A stretch of DNA of 64,000 bases from Massilia solisilvae (GCF_024753215.1 NZ_JANUGV010000004.1:248001-312000), one strand, 5' to 3'; shown: positions 33,578 through 45,352, numbered from the stretch's first letter. Made by a program: numbers and translations. The notes: a model not told the origin generated them from the letters alone.

Positions 33578-34663
33578 TCAAGCGGCGAGGGCCTGCGCAA
33601 ACAGCGCCAGGCCGTCACGCACCTGCTGGTTCGACAGGCCGAGCATGTTGTCGCCGATGTAGAGCTCCACGTAGCTGGTGTCCGGCAGCACCCCATGCGC
33701 GGCGCGGTTGAACATCCAGATGCCGTTTTCTTCGGCGAGCTGGTTGCGGATCGCCAGCGCGCGCTCGCGGCTGACCGGCAGGTGCAGGTGCAGCATGTTG
33801 GCCTGCGGCTCGGCCGGGTTGACGCGGATCTCGGGATGCGCGCGCAGCGCCTCGTACAGGAATTTGGTGCGCTCGAAGTAAGCCGGCATGGCGGCCAGGC
33901 GCTCGTCGAACTGCATCGCCGCGGCCACCACGTACGGCGAACGGTGTATCACATTGCCGCCCTGGCGCTTCATCCACTCCGAGGCACGGGCGACGAATTC
34001 GCGGCTGCCGGCCAGCATGGCGCCGCCAAGGCCGCCGATGCCCTTGTACAGCGACACGTACACCGAATCGAAGCCGGCCGCGATCTGCGCCGCAGTCTTG
34101 CCGTAGCCGGCCTGCGCTTCCCACAGGCGCGCGCCGTCCATGTGCAGGTGCGTGCCCCGCTCGCGGCAGTAGGCCTTGATCGCCTCTAGCTCGTACCACG
34201 GTGTGATCTGGCCGCCGATCTCGCGCATCGGGATCTCGAGCGCCACCGCGCCAAGGCGGTCGGGAACCGACTGCAGGTCGCACACCGTCCACGGGCGATT
34301 GCGGTCACCCACCTGCAGCGCGTTGAAGTGGCCGAGAAGCTGGTAGTTCGAGCGCTCGTGCACAATGATGTGGGAGGTCGGGTGCAGCGCGACCAGCGGG
34401 CGGCCACGGTCCTGGCAGGCCAGCCGCAGCGCGGTAACCTGGGTCATGGTGCCGCTCACGCAGAACACCGCCGCCTCGAAGCCCAGCAGCGCGGCCACCT
34501 TGCGCTCGAACGACTCGATCAGCTCACCCGCGCCATACACATCATGCTCGACTCCGTTGGCCTCGCACCACTCTCCCATGGCGGCAAACATTTCGGCCGG
34601 ACGGCGGGCGCGGTGGCTGGTAAAGACGGTGTGGCAGCGTGCCAGCAGTTCTTGGTCGGTCAA
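33578..34663 (-). CDS. Low-specificity threonine aldolase / beta-eliminating lyase
   Basis: A 361-residue PLP fold-I enzyme. HDVYGAGELIESFERKVAALLG near the N-terminus, HTSHIIVHE-like HPTSHIIVHERSN, the Asp in HLHMDGARLWEA and the PLP lysine in YVSLYKGIGGLGGAML fit threonine aldolases, which split threonine to glycine and acetaldehyde. The start is TTG at 34663 with AAGGAG upstream; the frame continues open through the ABC gene antisense-free region but is not homologous there. A 74-base gap separates it from the exporter gene. Confidence 0.88.
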   Translation of the reverse strand: MTDQELLARCHTVFTSHRARRPAEMFAAMGEWCEANGVEHDVYGAGELIESFERKVAALLGFEAAVFCVSGTMTQVTALRLACQDRGRPLVALHPTSHIIVHERSNYQLLGHFNALQVGDRNRPWTVCDLQSVPDRLGAVALEIPMREIGGQITPWYELEAIKAYCRERGTHLHMDGARLWEAQAGYGKTAAQIAAGFDSVYVSLYKGIGGLGGAMLAGSREFVARASEWMKRQGGNVIHRSPYVVAAAMQFDERLAAMPAYFERTKFLYEALRAHPEIRVNPAEPQANMLHLHLPVSRERALAIRNQLAEENGIWMFNRAAHGVLPDTSYVELYIGDNMLGLSNQQVRDGLALFAQALAA

Positions 34664-34737
34664 AACGCTCTCCTTGGCAAACGGGCCAGCGCGGCCCGCC
34701 GCCACTGTACACCGAAGCGGCGGACGGCGAAAGGCGG

Positions 34738-36561
34738 CTAGGCTTGGGTCTCGCTGGGCGCGGCCTGCAGGTGGTGGAACTGTAGTGCGGCCAGGTTGGC
34801 GTACACGCCGCCCAGCGCAACCAGCGAGGCGTGGGTGCCGGTTTCGACGATGCGGCCGTCCTCCATGACGATGATGCGGTCGGCCCGCTGCACGGTGGCC
34901 AGGCGGTGCGCGATGATGAGGGTGGTGCGTCCGACCATCGCCGCTTCCAGCGCGGCCTGCACCAGCCGCTCGGACTCGGCGTCCAGCGCGCTGGTCGCTT
35001 CGTCCAGCAACAGCAGCGGCGGGTTCTTGAGCAGGGCGCGCGCAATCGCGATGCGCTGCCGCTGGCCGCCGGACAGGCGCACGCCGCGCTCGCCCAGGAA
35101 CGAGCGGTAGCCCTGCGGCAGGCGTTCGATGAACTCGTGCGCAGCCGCCATCTTCGCCGCGGCGATCACTTCGTCGTCGCTCGCCTCCGGGCGGCCATAG
35201 CGGATGTTCTCCATCGCATCGGCCGAGAAGATGACGGTATCTTGCGGCACGATGCCGATTGCGCCGCGCAGCGTGTGCAGGTCGAGGTCGCGGATGTCCA
35301 CGCCGTCCAGCGCAATGGCGCCCGCCTGCGGATCGTAAAAGCGCAGCAGCAGCTGGAACAGCGTGCTCTTGCCGGCGCCCGAGGGGCCGACCACAGCCAC
35401 CGTTTCGCCGGGGCGGATCGACAGGTTCAGGTGCGCCAGCGCGGCGGTGTCCGGGCGCGACGGGTACGAAAAGCTCACGTCCGCCAGCGCCACCGCTGCG
35501 CCGCCTGCGGTGCGCTGCGGCAGCGGCCTGGCATGCGCCGGGTTCTGGATCTCGGAGCGCGCGGCCAGCAGTTCGAGCAGGCGCTCGGTGGCGCCGGCGG
35601 CGCGCTGCGCTTCGCCCATCACCTCGGACAGCGCGCCGATCGAGCCGGCCACGATGGACGCGTACAGGATGAACTGGCCAAGGTCGCCGCCGGTCATGTC
35701 GCCCGAGAGCACGGCGTGCGCGCCCAGCCACAGTACGAACACGATGGTGCCGAACACCAGCACGATGGCCAGCATGGTCAGGAAAGCACGCGCACGGATG
35801 CGGCGCATCGCGGTGTGGAATGCGCCCTCGACCGAGCGGCCGAAGCGGTCGGCCTCGATGCGCTCGTGAGTGAAAGCTTGTACGGTGGGCACGGCGTTGA
35901 GCATCTCGCCGGCCAGTGCCGAGGCGTCGGCGATGCGGTCCTGCGAATCGCGCGAGAGCTTGCGCACCCGGCGGCCGAAGAACACGATCGGCACCACCAC
36001 CAGCACCAACAGGCCCAGAATGATGGACGAGAGCTTCACGCTGGTCACGAACAGCATTGCAAGGCCGCCGAGGAACAGCAGGGCGTTGCGCAGGGCCACC
36101 GAGATGCTGCTGCCGACCACGCTCTGGATCAGGGTGGTGTCGGTCGTCAGGCGTGACAGCACCTCGCCGGTCTGCGTGGTCTCGAAGAACTCGGGGCTTT
36201 GCTGGACCACGTGGCGGTACACCGCTTCGCGCAGGTCGGCGGTGACGCGTTCTCCCAGCCAGGACACCGTGAAGTAGCGCGCAGCGGTCGCCAGCGCGAG
36301 CACGGTCGCGACCGCGAACAGCGCCAGGAAGGTGGCGTCCACGTGCTTGATGCTCCTGGCCCCGGCGGAGGCGCCGAAGCCCAGGTCGATCATTTGCTTG
36401 AATGCGTAGGGGATCGCCAGCGTGGCAGCGGCTGCGACCACCAGCGCGATGCCGGCCATGATGAACTGGCGCCGGTACGGGCGAAGGAACGGGAACAGGC
36501 CGCGGAAAGCGGCAAGGCTGCCTTTACGGGATGGCTCGGTGCTGGTGGAGCTGTCGGTCAT
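34738..36561 (-). CDS. ABC exporter, fused permease and ATP-binding domains (MsbA-related)
   Basis: A 607-residue half-size exporter that would work as a homodimer. Six membrane segments (about residues 25-315) with a coupling helix near TDTTLIQSVVG, then the ATPase: Walker A GPSGAGKST, Q-loop PQDTVIFS, signature LSGGQRQRIAIARALL, Walker B LLLLDEATSALD, His in IIAHRLATV. It resembles the MsbA-related group often labelled lipid A export or multidrug transporter; the substrate is unknown. Confidence 0.9.
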   Translation of the reverse strand: MTDSSTSTEPSRKGSLAAFRGLFPFLRPYRRQFIMAGIALVVAAAATLAIPYAFKQMIDLGFGASAGARSIKHVDATFLALFAVATVLALATAARYFTVSWLGERVTADLREAVYRHVVQQSPEFFETTQTGEVLSRLTTDTTLIQSVVGSSISVALRNALLFLGGLAMLFVTSVKLSSIILGLLVLVVVPIVFFGRRVRKLSRDSQDRIADASALAGEMLNAVPTVQAFTHERIEADRFGRSVEGAFHTAMRRIRARAFLTMLAIVLVFGTIVFVLWLGAHAVLSGDMTGGDLGQFILYASIVAGSIGALSEVMGEAQRAAGATERLLELLAARSEIQNPAHARPLPQRTAGGAAVALADVSFSYPSRPDTAALAHLNLSIRPGETVAVVGPSGAGKSTLFQLLLRFYDPQAGAIALDGVDIRDLDLHTLRGAIGIVPQDTVIFSADAMENIRYGRPEASDDEVIAAAKMAAAHEFIERLPQGYRSFLGERGVRLSGGQRQRIAIARALLKNPPLLLLDEATSALDAESERLVQAALEAAMVGRTTLIIAHRLATVQRADRIIVMEDGRIVETGTHASLVALGGVYANLAALQFHHLQAAPSETQA

Positions 36562-36589
36562 GTGTTTACGCGTTGTTCTGTTGTTCGTT

Positions 36590-37660
36590 TCAAAGCTTGA
36601 GCGGCGCGACGTAGCCGGTCATTTCGAGATAGCCGTGGCCGGCGGGCACGCCGTCCTTCAGCACGTTGACCGCGCCTTCCCAGTACACGGCGCCAGTCGA
36701 GCGGCGGGAGTCGAGTTCCTGGTCCTGCTGCAGGGGGCGCAGCTGCCAGGTGGTGCCGCCCAGCGCCAGGTCGGTGGCGACCGGGTACACGGCGCCGGTG
36801 CGCGGGGATGTCCAGCGCGCTTGCGGGGTGAAGCGAACCTGGTCCGCCGCGTATTGTGCCACCGCGCCCGCGGCGTTGCGCACGGTTGCGTGCGCCCACA
36901 GTGTACCACCCCGTTTCGCGCGGATCTGGAACGCCATCAGGGCGCTGCCGTCGTCGAGGTTGGCGCCCAGCCAGTCCCACCCGGCAGCGTCTTCTTGCAA
37001 CGCTTCGCTCGACCATTCGTGGTCCAGCCAGGCGGTGCCGGTCACCGCAACGGCGGCACCGGAGCGGCGTGATGCCGACCCGCTCACCTTGAGCTGCGGC
37101 TGGCTGTAGTAATAGCTGGCGTTGCGCGGCGCCCGGCCCTTTTGCGAGAAGCCGCGTTCGCCCTGCAGCAGCACCGGCTGGCCTGGCTCGAGACGCAAAT
37201 CGAACGCCAGCTCGCGCGCATGCACCGACACGCGGTAGCTGCCATCGGCCGCGCGCACCATCGTCCAGTCGTCGAGCCTGACGTCGGTGGTGCCGGTGCG
37301 CGCCCACGCAAGGCCAAAGCCCTCGCGCGCGCTGCGCTCGTCGTGCAGCAGGTGGCCGAGCGCCGGATCGGACAGCGCCGCGTGGCCGATGATGAGCTGT
37401 TTGGCCGCGAACGCGCTCGGGTTGGCTTGGTCGTTGCCGGTGCGGCTGCGGAAAAACGTGACCTGGAAGCCGAGCGGCTTGCCGTCCGGCGTACGCAGCC
37501 AGCCGGTCACATACCACCACTCGGTGCGAAATTCAGGGTGCGCGCCAAAGTCGGCCGGGAAGACGAGGGTACGGCCCGGCGTGACGGGCGTGAACGTGGG
37601 CGGCGCGGCCTGGCAGCACGCGGCGGCCAGCAGCAGCCACAGAAGCAGCAACCTTGTCAC
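36590..37660 (-). CDS. Exported AttH-like / carotenoid 1,2-hydratase-fold protein
   Basis: A 356-residue secreted protein. Signal peptide VTRLLLLWLLLAAACCQAA with a possible lipobox (LAAAC). The body fits the AttH/CrtC-like double lipocalin fold: FRTEWWYVTGWL, GFQVTFFRSR, IIGHAALSD, GTAWLDHEWSSEAL (with WDW) and YLEMTGYV. Homologues sit with FtsX-type ABC permeases, as here; true carotenoid hydratase activity is not implied. Start GTG at 37660 overlaps the permease stop as GTGA. Confidence 0.87.
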   Translation of the reverse strand: MTRLLLLWLLLAAACCQAAPPTFTPVTPGRTLVFPADFGAHPEFRTEWWYVTGWLRTPDGKPLGFQVTFFRSRTGNDQANPSAFAAKQLIIGHAALSDPALGHLLHDERSAREGFGLAWARTGTTDVRLDDWTMVRAADGSYRVSVHARELAFDLRLEPGQPVLLQGERGFSQKGRAPRNASYYYSQPQLKVSGSASRRSGAAVAVTGTAWLDHEWSSEALQEDAAGWDWLGANLDDGSALMAFQIRAKRGGTLWAHATVRNAAGAVAQYAADQVRFTPQARWTSPRTGAVYPVATDLALGGTTWQLRPLQQDQELDSRRSTGAVYWEGAVNVLKDGVPAGHGYLEMTGYVAPLKL

Positions 37661-40203
37661 CAGTCCTCCCTCACGGCCCGCACCGGGCCGCCGGACAGCG
37701 CGTAGCGGCCGGACGCCAACGCGGTCAGGATGGACGCCACCACCAGCACGGCGGCCACGGTGCCGATCAGCGGCCAGGGCAGGTGCAGCTGCATGGTCCA
37801 GTGGAAGGACTGCGGGTTGACGACGAACACGAGGATCAGGCTGATGAACAGGCCCAGCGCAAAGCCGCACAGTACGCCCAGCGAGGTGAGGAAGCCGCCC
37901 TCGAACGCGAGGATGCGCAGCACCTGGGCGCGGGTGACGCCGACGTGGCGCAGCATGCCGAATTCCCGCGCACGCGCGAGCGTCTGGGCCGAGAAGGTGG
38001 CGGCCACGCCGGACAGGCCGATGGCGATCGCGATCGCCTCCAGCAGGTAGGTGACGGCAAAGCTGCGGTCGAAGATTTTCAGGCTGATCGCGCGGATCTC
38101 GCCGGGCTGTGCCAGCGTGAGCGCGGGGCCGAAGGGCAGGGCGCGGATCGACTGCGCCAGCTGCTCGGCACTGGTGCCTGGCTGGGCCCACATGGCCGCG
38201 TCGGTCACTTCGCGGTCGCCGGTCAGCGCGCGATAGTCGGCCAGGCGTATGACGACCGAGCCGGACTGGTTGGCGTAGTCGCGCCACACGCCGGCCACGA
38301 AGAACTGGCGCGGCGCGCCGCCAAGCGGTATCGAGATGCGGCTGCCCGGGTGTACCTTGTACAGGTCTTGCATGGCCTCGGACACCCAGGCCGGACGGTC
38401 CCCCGTCGGCACGCCGGCCTCGGGGCCGATCAGCGCCAGCAGCTTGCCCGGCTCGCGCGGGTCGAGGTCGCGCGCGACCAGGGTCACGTCGGGCCGGTCG
38501 GCCTGCAGCGAGACCGGGCGCGTGCGCAGGAACTGAATCTGCTGGACGCCCGGCAGTTGCGCAAGCGCCTGCTGCTGGGCGGCGGACAGCCCGCTGGTGT
38601 TGCCGCCTTGCGCGCTGCGCAGGTACAGGTCGGCGGGCAGGATGTGCACCATCCAGTCGTCCACGGACACGCGGAAACTGGCGACCATGATGCCCATTGC
38701 GACCATGAGGCTGAAGCTGGCCAGCACGCCGCCCAGGGCGATCGAGGCCTGGCCCGGGGCATTGGCCAGCCGCGCCAGGGCAAGCGTCAGGATCGGCACG
38801 CGCGCTGGATTCTTTTGCACCTGGCGGTCCAGCAGATGGAACGCGGTGGCAGCCAGGCGCGGCATCAGGCCGATGCCGCCCACCAGCAGCAGCGCAATGG
38901 CAAAGTAGCCGAACAGCGGCAGCTCGAACACCGGCGGGGCGAACGTGAACGCGGCGGCGCAGGCCAGGCAGACGAGCGCGGGCCAGACGCGCGACAGGCG
39001 CGCCAGCGGCGCCTCGTCATTTCCTGCCTTGAGCGCCACCGCGGGCCGGGCGCGCGCCGCTTCCAGTGCCGGGGCAAGGCAGCCGAGCAGCGCCACGCCC
39101 AGGCCCAGCGCGAAGAACACGGCCGCCGCCACCGGAGAGAACGTCACCTGCGGCTGCACGCCCGGGAAGTAGCCGGCGCCCAGGTCGCCGCCAAAAAAGC
39201 GCAGCGCAGCCGCCGCCAGCGCATAGCCCGCGCCGATGCCGCACAGGGAACCGATCACGCCCAGGGTGGCGCCTTCGACCAGCACCTGGCGCAGCAGGCG
39301 CCGGCGTTCGAGCCCGAGCACGCGCAGCAGCGCGAACTGACTGCGCCGGCGCAGCACCGACAGGGCCTGCGTCGAGAACACCAGGAACGCGCCGGTGAAC
39401 AGGGCCACGAGCGCAAGCACCGTCAGGTTGACCCGATACGCCCGGCTCATGTTGTTGGTGCGGCTCTGCTGTTGTTCGTCGTTAGGTTGGCCGACACGAA
39501 AGCGCCCCGGATACGCCTGCTCCAGCTCCGCCGCCAATGCGCGTTCAAACGCCGCCCGGTTCACGCCGGCGCGCAGCTTCAGGTCGATGCGCGACAGTTG
39601 TCCGACGCGGTTGAAGCGCCATTGCGCGGCGCCGATATCCATCACGCCCAGGCGCTGCCCGGCACGCGCCTGCACCGTGCCGGCGACGCGCAGGCGCACC
39701 GGCTGCGTGCCCGCGCGCGGGGCGACGGTGGCGCCGGGACGCGCGCCCAGCCATGCCTGCGCGGCGGGCGAAAGGAAGATCGCGTCGTCCGCGATCACGT
39801 CCGTTTGCTGCCCGCTGGCCGGGTTGCCGATCAGGCCAGGCTCGACGAAGCCGGCACGGAACGGGTCCACGCCAACCACCTTGAGCGTGCCCTTGGCCTC
39901 GGGGACCGGGGCCGCCACTTCCAGCACGGGCGAGGCCATGGCGACCCCCTGGTGCGTGGCCAGCCGCGGATAGACCGATTCGTCGAACAGCGCTTCGCGC
40001 CCGGACACCTGCAGGTCGGCCTGCCCGGCCAGGCTCTTGACCGCGGCCGAGAACTCGTTGAACGCGGCAGCGTTGATCAGGTGGATGGCAAAGCCCATGG
40101 CAACGCCGACCGCGATCGCGGCAATGGCCAGCAGTGCGCGCACCGGATGCGCGCGCCACTCGCCCAGCAGCAGCCAGCGCGACAGGAGGCTCAGGCCGGA
40201 CAT
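37657..40203 (-). CDS. FtsX-type ABC transporter permease
   Basis: An 848-residue permease with one N-terminal segment (ALLAIAAIAVGVAMGFAI), a large periplasmic MacB-like domain, and two FtsX blocks (about residues 270-440 and 710-845), the YbbP/AttF-like long type. It should pair with a separate LolD-like ATPase, but none is encoded next to it: the upstream gene is an FAD-linked oxidase 42 bases away. Translationally coupled to the AttH-like gene, so both probably act together at the cell envelope, perhaps in lipid or lipoprotein movement (inference). Confidence 0.88.
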   Translation of the reverse strand: MSGLSLLSRWLLLGEWRAHPVRALLAIAAIAVGVAMGFAIHLINAAAFNEFSAAVKSLAGQADLQVSGREALFDESVYPRLATHQGVAMASPVLEVAAPVPEAKGTLKVVGVDPFRAGFVEPGLIGNPASGQQTDVIADDAIFLSPAAQAWLGARPGATVAPRAGTQPVRLRVAGTVQARAGQRLGVMDIGAAQWRFNRVGQLSRIDLKLRAGVNRAAFERALAAELEQAYPGRFRVGQPNDEQQQSRTNNMSRAYRVNLTVLALVALFTGAFLVFSTQALSVLRRRSQFALLRVLGLERRRLLRQVLVEGATLGVIGSLCGIGAGYALAAAALRFFGGDLGAGYFPGVQPQVTFSPVAAAVFFALGLGVALLGCLAPALEAARARPAVALKAGNDEAPLARLSRVWPALVCLACAAAFTFAPPVFELPLFGYFAIALLLVGGIGLMPRLAATAFHLLDRQVQKNPARVPILTLALARLANAPGQASIALGGVLASFSLMVAMGIMVASFRVSVDDWMVHILPADLYLRSAQGGNTSGLSAAQQQALAQLPGVQQIQFLRTRPVSLQADRPDVTLVARDLDPREPGKLLALIGPEAGVPTGDRPAWVSEAMQDLYKVHPGSRISIPLGGAPRQFFVAGVWRDYANQSGSVVIRLADYRALTGDREVTDAAMWAQPGTSAEQLAQSIRALPFGPALTLAQPGEIRAISLKIFDRSFAVTYLLEAIAIAIGLSGVAATFSAQTLARAREFGMLRHVGVTRAQVLRILAFEGGFLTSLGVLCGFALGLFISLILVFVVNPQSFHWTMQLHLPWPLIGTVAAVLVVASILTALASGRYALSGGPVRAVREDW

Positions 40204-40245
40204 TGCGCCGGGACGCGTGGGAATCGGAACATGGTCATCCCCTGG

Positions 40246-41655
40246 TCAAAGAATTTTGCCAGGGTTCATAATGCCGAGCGGATCGAGTGCGGTTTTGATG
40301 GCACGCATCATGTTCAATTCGACGGCTGACTTGTAGCGCGTCAGGTCGCTCCGCTTGAGTGCGCCAATCCCGTGTTCGGCGGATATTGACCCGCCGAAAA
40401 CATGCACGCTGTCATGGACGATCCGGCTGACCGCCGCCTGGTGAGCGAGGAAGTCGTCGTGCGACTGTCCCTCGGCCGGGGCCACGTTGTAGTGCAGGTT
40501 GCCGTCGCCCAGGTGGCCGAAGCACACCAGCTGGCAGCCGGGGAAGGCCTGCTGCAGCTGGGCCGCGGTCTGGTCGATGAAGTCGGCAATGCGCGAGATC
40601 GGCAGCGACACGTCGTGCTTGAGGTTCTTGCCGTCGGCCGCCTGCGCCAGCGGAATGTGCTCGCGAATATTCCACAGCGCGCGCGACTGCGCCAGCGAGG
40701 TGGCGACCACGGCGTCGTCGATGATCCCTTGTTCGAGCGCGTCGCCGATCGCCCCCTCGAGCAAGCCGATGGCGTGTTCCTCGGATTCGTTGCTGGACAC
40801 TTCGAGCAGCGCGTACTGCGCGTGCTCCTGGGCGAACGGGCGCGGCAGGTGCGGGAAATGGCGAGCCACCAGCCGTAGGCACACGTCGGACATCAATTCG
40901 TACGCGGTCAGGCTGGCGCCACAGTAGTCCTGCGCCAGCGACAGCAATTCGAGGGCGCGTCGCGGCGAGCCCAGCGCCACCAGCGCGGTGATGGTCGCCT
41001 TCGGCTGCGGATACAGCTTGAGGACGGCGGCGGTGATGACCCCGAGCGTGCCTTCTGCGCCAATGAACAGGTCGCGCAGGTCGTAACCGGTATTGTCCTT
41101 GCGCAGGCCGCGCAGCCCGTCCCACACCTCGCCCTGGGCGGTGACCACTTCCAGGCCCAGGCACAGCTCGCGCGTGTTCCCGTAGCGCAGCACCGCCGTG
41201 CCGCCGGCATTGGTGGACAGGTTGCCGCCGATCGTGCAGCTGCCCTCGGCGGCCAGCGACAGCGGGAACAGCAGGCCCGCTTCCTCGGCCGCCTCCTGGA
41301 TCTGCTGCAGGATGCAGCCGGCCTGCACCAGCATGGTCCGGTTGGCGGTGTCGATGTGGACGATGCGGTTCAGGCGGGTGAGCGAGAGCACCACTTCGAG
41401 CCCGCTGTCGTCCGGCACGCTGCCAAGCACCAGGCCCGTCTTGCCGCCTTGCGGCACCAACGGCACCCGGAATTCGCCGCAGGCCTGCACCAGTTGCGCC
41501 ACCTCGGCGGCGCTGGCCGGGCGCAGGACGGCGCGCGCGCGGCCGGTGAAGCGGCCGCGCCAGTCGGTCAGGTAGGACGCCATGTCGGCATGCGAGGTCA
41601 GGACATGGGACGCGCCGATCAGTTGGCGGCAGCGCTCGAGGAAGGCATCAGTCAT
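40246..41655 (-). CDS. FAD-binding oxidoreductase, GlcD / D-2-hydroxyacid dehydrogenase type
   Basis: A 469-residue flavoprotein of the VAO/PCMH family. FAD-binding part with VPLVPQGGKTGLVLGSVP, LFPLSLAAEGSCTIGGNLSTNAGG and GAEGTLGVITAAVLKLYP; C-terminal FAD-oxidase part with CFGHLGDGNLHYNV and SAEHGIGALKRSDL, where His residues bind metal and substrate. D-2-hydroxyglutarate, D-lactate or glycolate are typical substrates; no GlcE/GlcF partners are nearby, favouring a single-subunit dehydrogenase. It overlaps the DUF2069 gene by 8 bases. Confidence 0.9.
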   Translation of the reverse strand: MTDAFLERCRQLIGASHVLTSHADMASYLTDWRGRFTGRARAVLRPASAAEVAQLVQACGEFRVPLVPQGGKTGLVLGSVPDDSGLEVVLSLTRLNRIVHIDTANRTMLVQAGCILQQIQEAAEEAGLLFPLSLAAEGSCTIGGNLSTNAGGTAVLRYGNTRELCLGLEVVTAQGEVWDGLRGLRKDNTGYDLRDLFIGAEGTLGVITAAVLKLYPQPKATITALVALGSPRRALELLSLAQDYCGASLTAYELMSDVCLRLVARHFPHLPRPFAQEHAQYALLEVSSNESEEHAIGLLEGAIGDALEQGIIDDAVVATSLAQSRALWNIREHIPLAQAADGKNLKHDVSLPISRIADFIDQTAAQLQQAFPGCQLVCFGHLGDGNLHYNVAPAEGQSHDDFLAHQAAVSRIVHDSVHVFGGSISAEHGIGALKRSDLTRYKSAVELNMMRAIKTALDPLGIMNPGKIL

Positions 41656-42045
41656 GCGGTACTTTCACTTTATCCAGCAACTCCTTGGCCAGTTTCTTGG
41701 CCGCTTTTTTGTACGGCCGCAGGTACAGCAGGGCGCACGCGAAATACGCGACCGACAGGACAATCTCGCCCCAGGCCATGAAGCGGGACATCTCGGCCAC
41801 GTCGGCCCAGGCGCGCACGGCGCCTTCGGCAAAATACAGCAGGATCACCATCGACGACCACTGCAGCGTGTACAGCTCGCGCTTGAGCACGCCGCGCAGC
41901 GGGATCAGCAGTGGCAATACCTTCAGGGCGAGCAGCGAACCGCCCGCGTGGATAGGCGCGACGACCATTTCCCAGGCCACGAGCCAGAATATCAGTGCGA
42001 CCAGGCTGGCAATCGCACCGGCGTGAAAGAACTTCTGGTTTTCCA

Positions 42046-42046
<1 letters not shown>
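41648..42046 (-). CDS. DUF2069 inner membrane protein
   Basis: A 132-residue membrane protein with four predicted segments (AGAIASLVALIFWLVAW, LLALKVLPLLIPLRGVL, TLQWSSMVILLYFAEGAV and EIVLSVAYFACALLYLRPY) and a Lys-rich tail. The pattern matches DUF2069, which is commonly found beside wrbA; role unknown. The ATG at 42046 overlaps the wrbA stop as TGATG. Confidence 0.88.
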
Positions 42047-44102
<2,056 letters not shown>

Positions 44103-44115
44103 TTGGCCCATGAAC

Positions 44116-44209
44116 CGTCGTTCCCGCGGAGGCGGGAACCCATAGACCGCGTGGATGGATACTCAGCATGGGTCCCCGCCAAGGCGGACGGCGAGTCCGG
44201 GGACGACGG
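44116..44209. repeat. Family A palindromic repeat pair between the YihY and Mpo1-like genes
   Basis: A forward copy at 44116-44146 (stem TTCCCGC/GCGGGAA) and a reverse copy at 44161-44209 whose loop is enlarged by an extra 18 or so bases, itself partly palindromic. The copy at this convergent gene end may serve as terminator. Confidence 0.8.
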
Positions 44210-44226
44210 CATTCAGGTTGGCGGTA

Positions 44227-44532
44227 CTACCAGCTGAGCTTACCGGTCAGCATCTGCCAGTACATCACCCAATCGGCCCGGAACGAATACAGCGGCTGGT
44301 CAAAGGTGGCCGGCCGGTTCTTTTCAAACATGAAGTGCCCGATCCAGGCGCCGCCGTAACCGGTCACGAGCGCCACCAGCAGCCACCAGGGGTTCTGGCT
44401 ATCGATGAACTGCACGATCGCGGCGATGGCCGACGAGGTGCCAAGGAAATGGGCGCGCCGGCAGCGGCGGTCCGCATGCTGGGTCAGGTAGTACGGGTAG
44501 AAATCCGCAAAGCTGGAGTAGCGCGCCGTCAT
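44227..44532 (-). CDS. Mpo1-like (DUF962) membrane protein
   Basis: A 101-residue protein with the DUF962 pattern: FYPYYLTQHADRRCRRAHFLGT, two membrane segments (AIAAIVQFIDS region and PWWLLVALVTGYGGAWIGHFMFEKNRPATF) and conserved His residues. The yeast homologue Mpo1 is an Fe2+-dependent dioxygenase of 2-hydroxy fatty acids; bacterial function is inferred. Lies 12 bases after the hydrolase gene. Confidence 0.88.
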   Translation of the reverse strand: MTARYSSFADFYPYYLTQHADRRCRRAHFLGTSSAIAAIVQFIDSQNPWWLLVALVTGYGGAWIGHFMFEKNRPATFDQPLYSFRADWVMYWQMLTGKLSW

Positions 44533-44544
44533 GCTGCCTCCTCG

Positions 44545-45351
44545 TTAGAGCTTGCTGGCGAAACCGTACAGCGCGTCGAGCACCGCGTCCGGTTGCTCGC
44601 TCATCATCTGGTGGCCCGCGTCCACGCTGGCGATTCTGCCATGGCCGATTGCGCCCGTCAGCAGTTTGGCCGAACGTGGCGGCGTCATCACGTCCTTGGT
44701 GCCGAGCACGAACAGCGTGGGGCAGCGCACCGCGTCGGCTGCCGCCTGGCCGTTGGCGTAGGCGTTACAGGCCGCAAAGTCGGTGTAGAACAGCTGCTCG
44801 GGGTTTATTTGCGACATCCGCTGCATCAGCCGGCGCGCGCCGCCCATCACCCAGAACCCCGGTCCCGGGCACGATGGCTTGTGCGCGATGGTGGAGTGCG
44901 ACCAGATATTGACCATGTCGATCGCGCGCGCTTCGTCGCTCCGCGCCGTGTCCAGCAGCGCGTCGGACACCTTCATCGGCCAGGTCGTGCCCAGCAGCGC
45001 CAGGCCGCGCACGCGTTGCGGTGCGCGGTGGCTCGCTTCCAGCGCTATCAGGGAGCCCATGCTGTGCCCCGCGAGCACGGCTTGTTCGACGCCGGCGGCA
45101 GTCAGCAGCGCCAGCACCCAGTCGGCCATCGCCTCGACGCTGGTGAGGGCGGGGCCGCTGCTGCGGCCGTGGCCGGGCAGATCCAGCGCCAGCACGGCAA
45201 AGCCGTGGTGGGCGAAATAGCGGCTTTGCAGCGCCCACACCGAATGGTCGTTCTGTGCGCCGTGAATGAACACGATGGCCGGCAGCGACGCATCGAACGT
45301 GCGTCCGCCGGTGTAGCAGTAAGCCTGTTTGCCTTGCACCTCGAGGATCAC
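44545..45351 (-). CDS. Alpha/beta hydrolase
   Basis: A 268-residue alpha/beta hydrolase with oxyanion HGAQND, DLPGHGRS, nucleophile elbow GHSMGS, acid Asp in LGTKDVMTPP and His in VDAGHQMMSEQP. Start GTG at 45351 one base after the metY-like stop, with AAAGGAG upstream, so it is coupled to that gene. MetY and homoserine acetyltransferase are related pathways, but this hydrolase lacks MetX features and its substrate is unknown. Confidence 0.87.
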   Translation of the reverse strand: MILEVQGKQAYCYTGGRTFDASLPAIVFIHGAQNDHSVWALQSRYFAHHGFAVLALDLPGHGRSSGPALTSVEAMADWVLALLTAAGVEQAVLAGHSMGSLIALEASHRAPQRVRGLALLGTTWPMKVSDALLDTARSDEARAIDMVNIWSHSTIAHKPSCPGPGFWVMGGARRLMQRMSQINPEQLFYTDFAACNAYANGQAAADAVRCPTLFVLGTKDVMTPPRSAKLLTGAIGHGRIASVDAGHQMMSEQPDAVLDALYGFASKL

Positions 45352-45352
45352 G

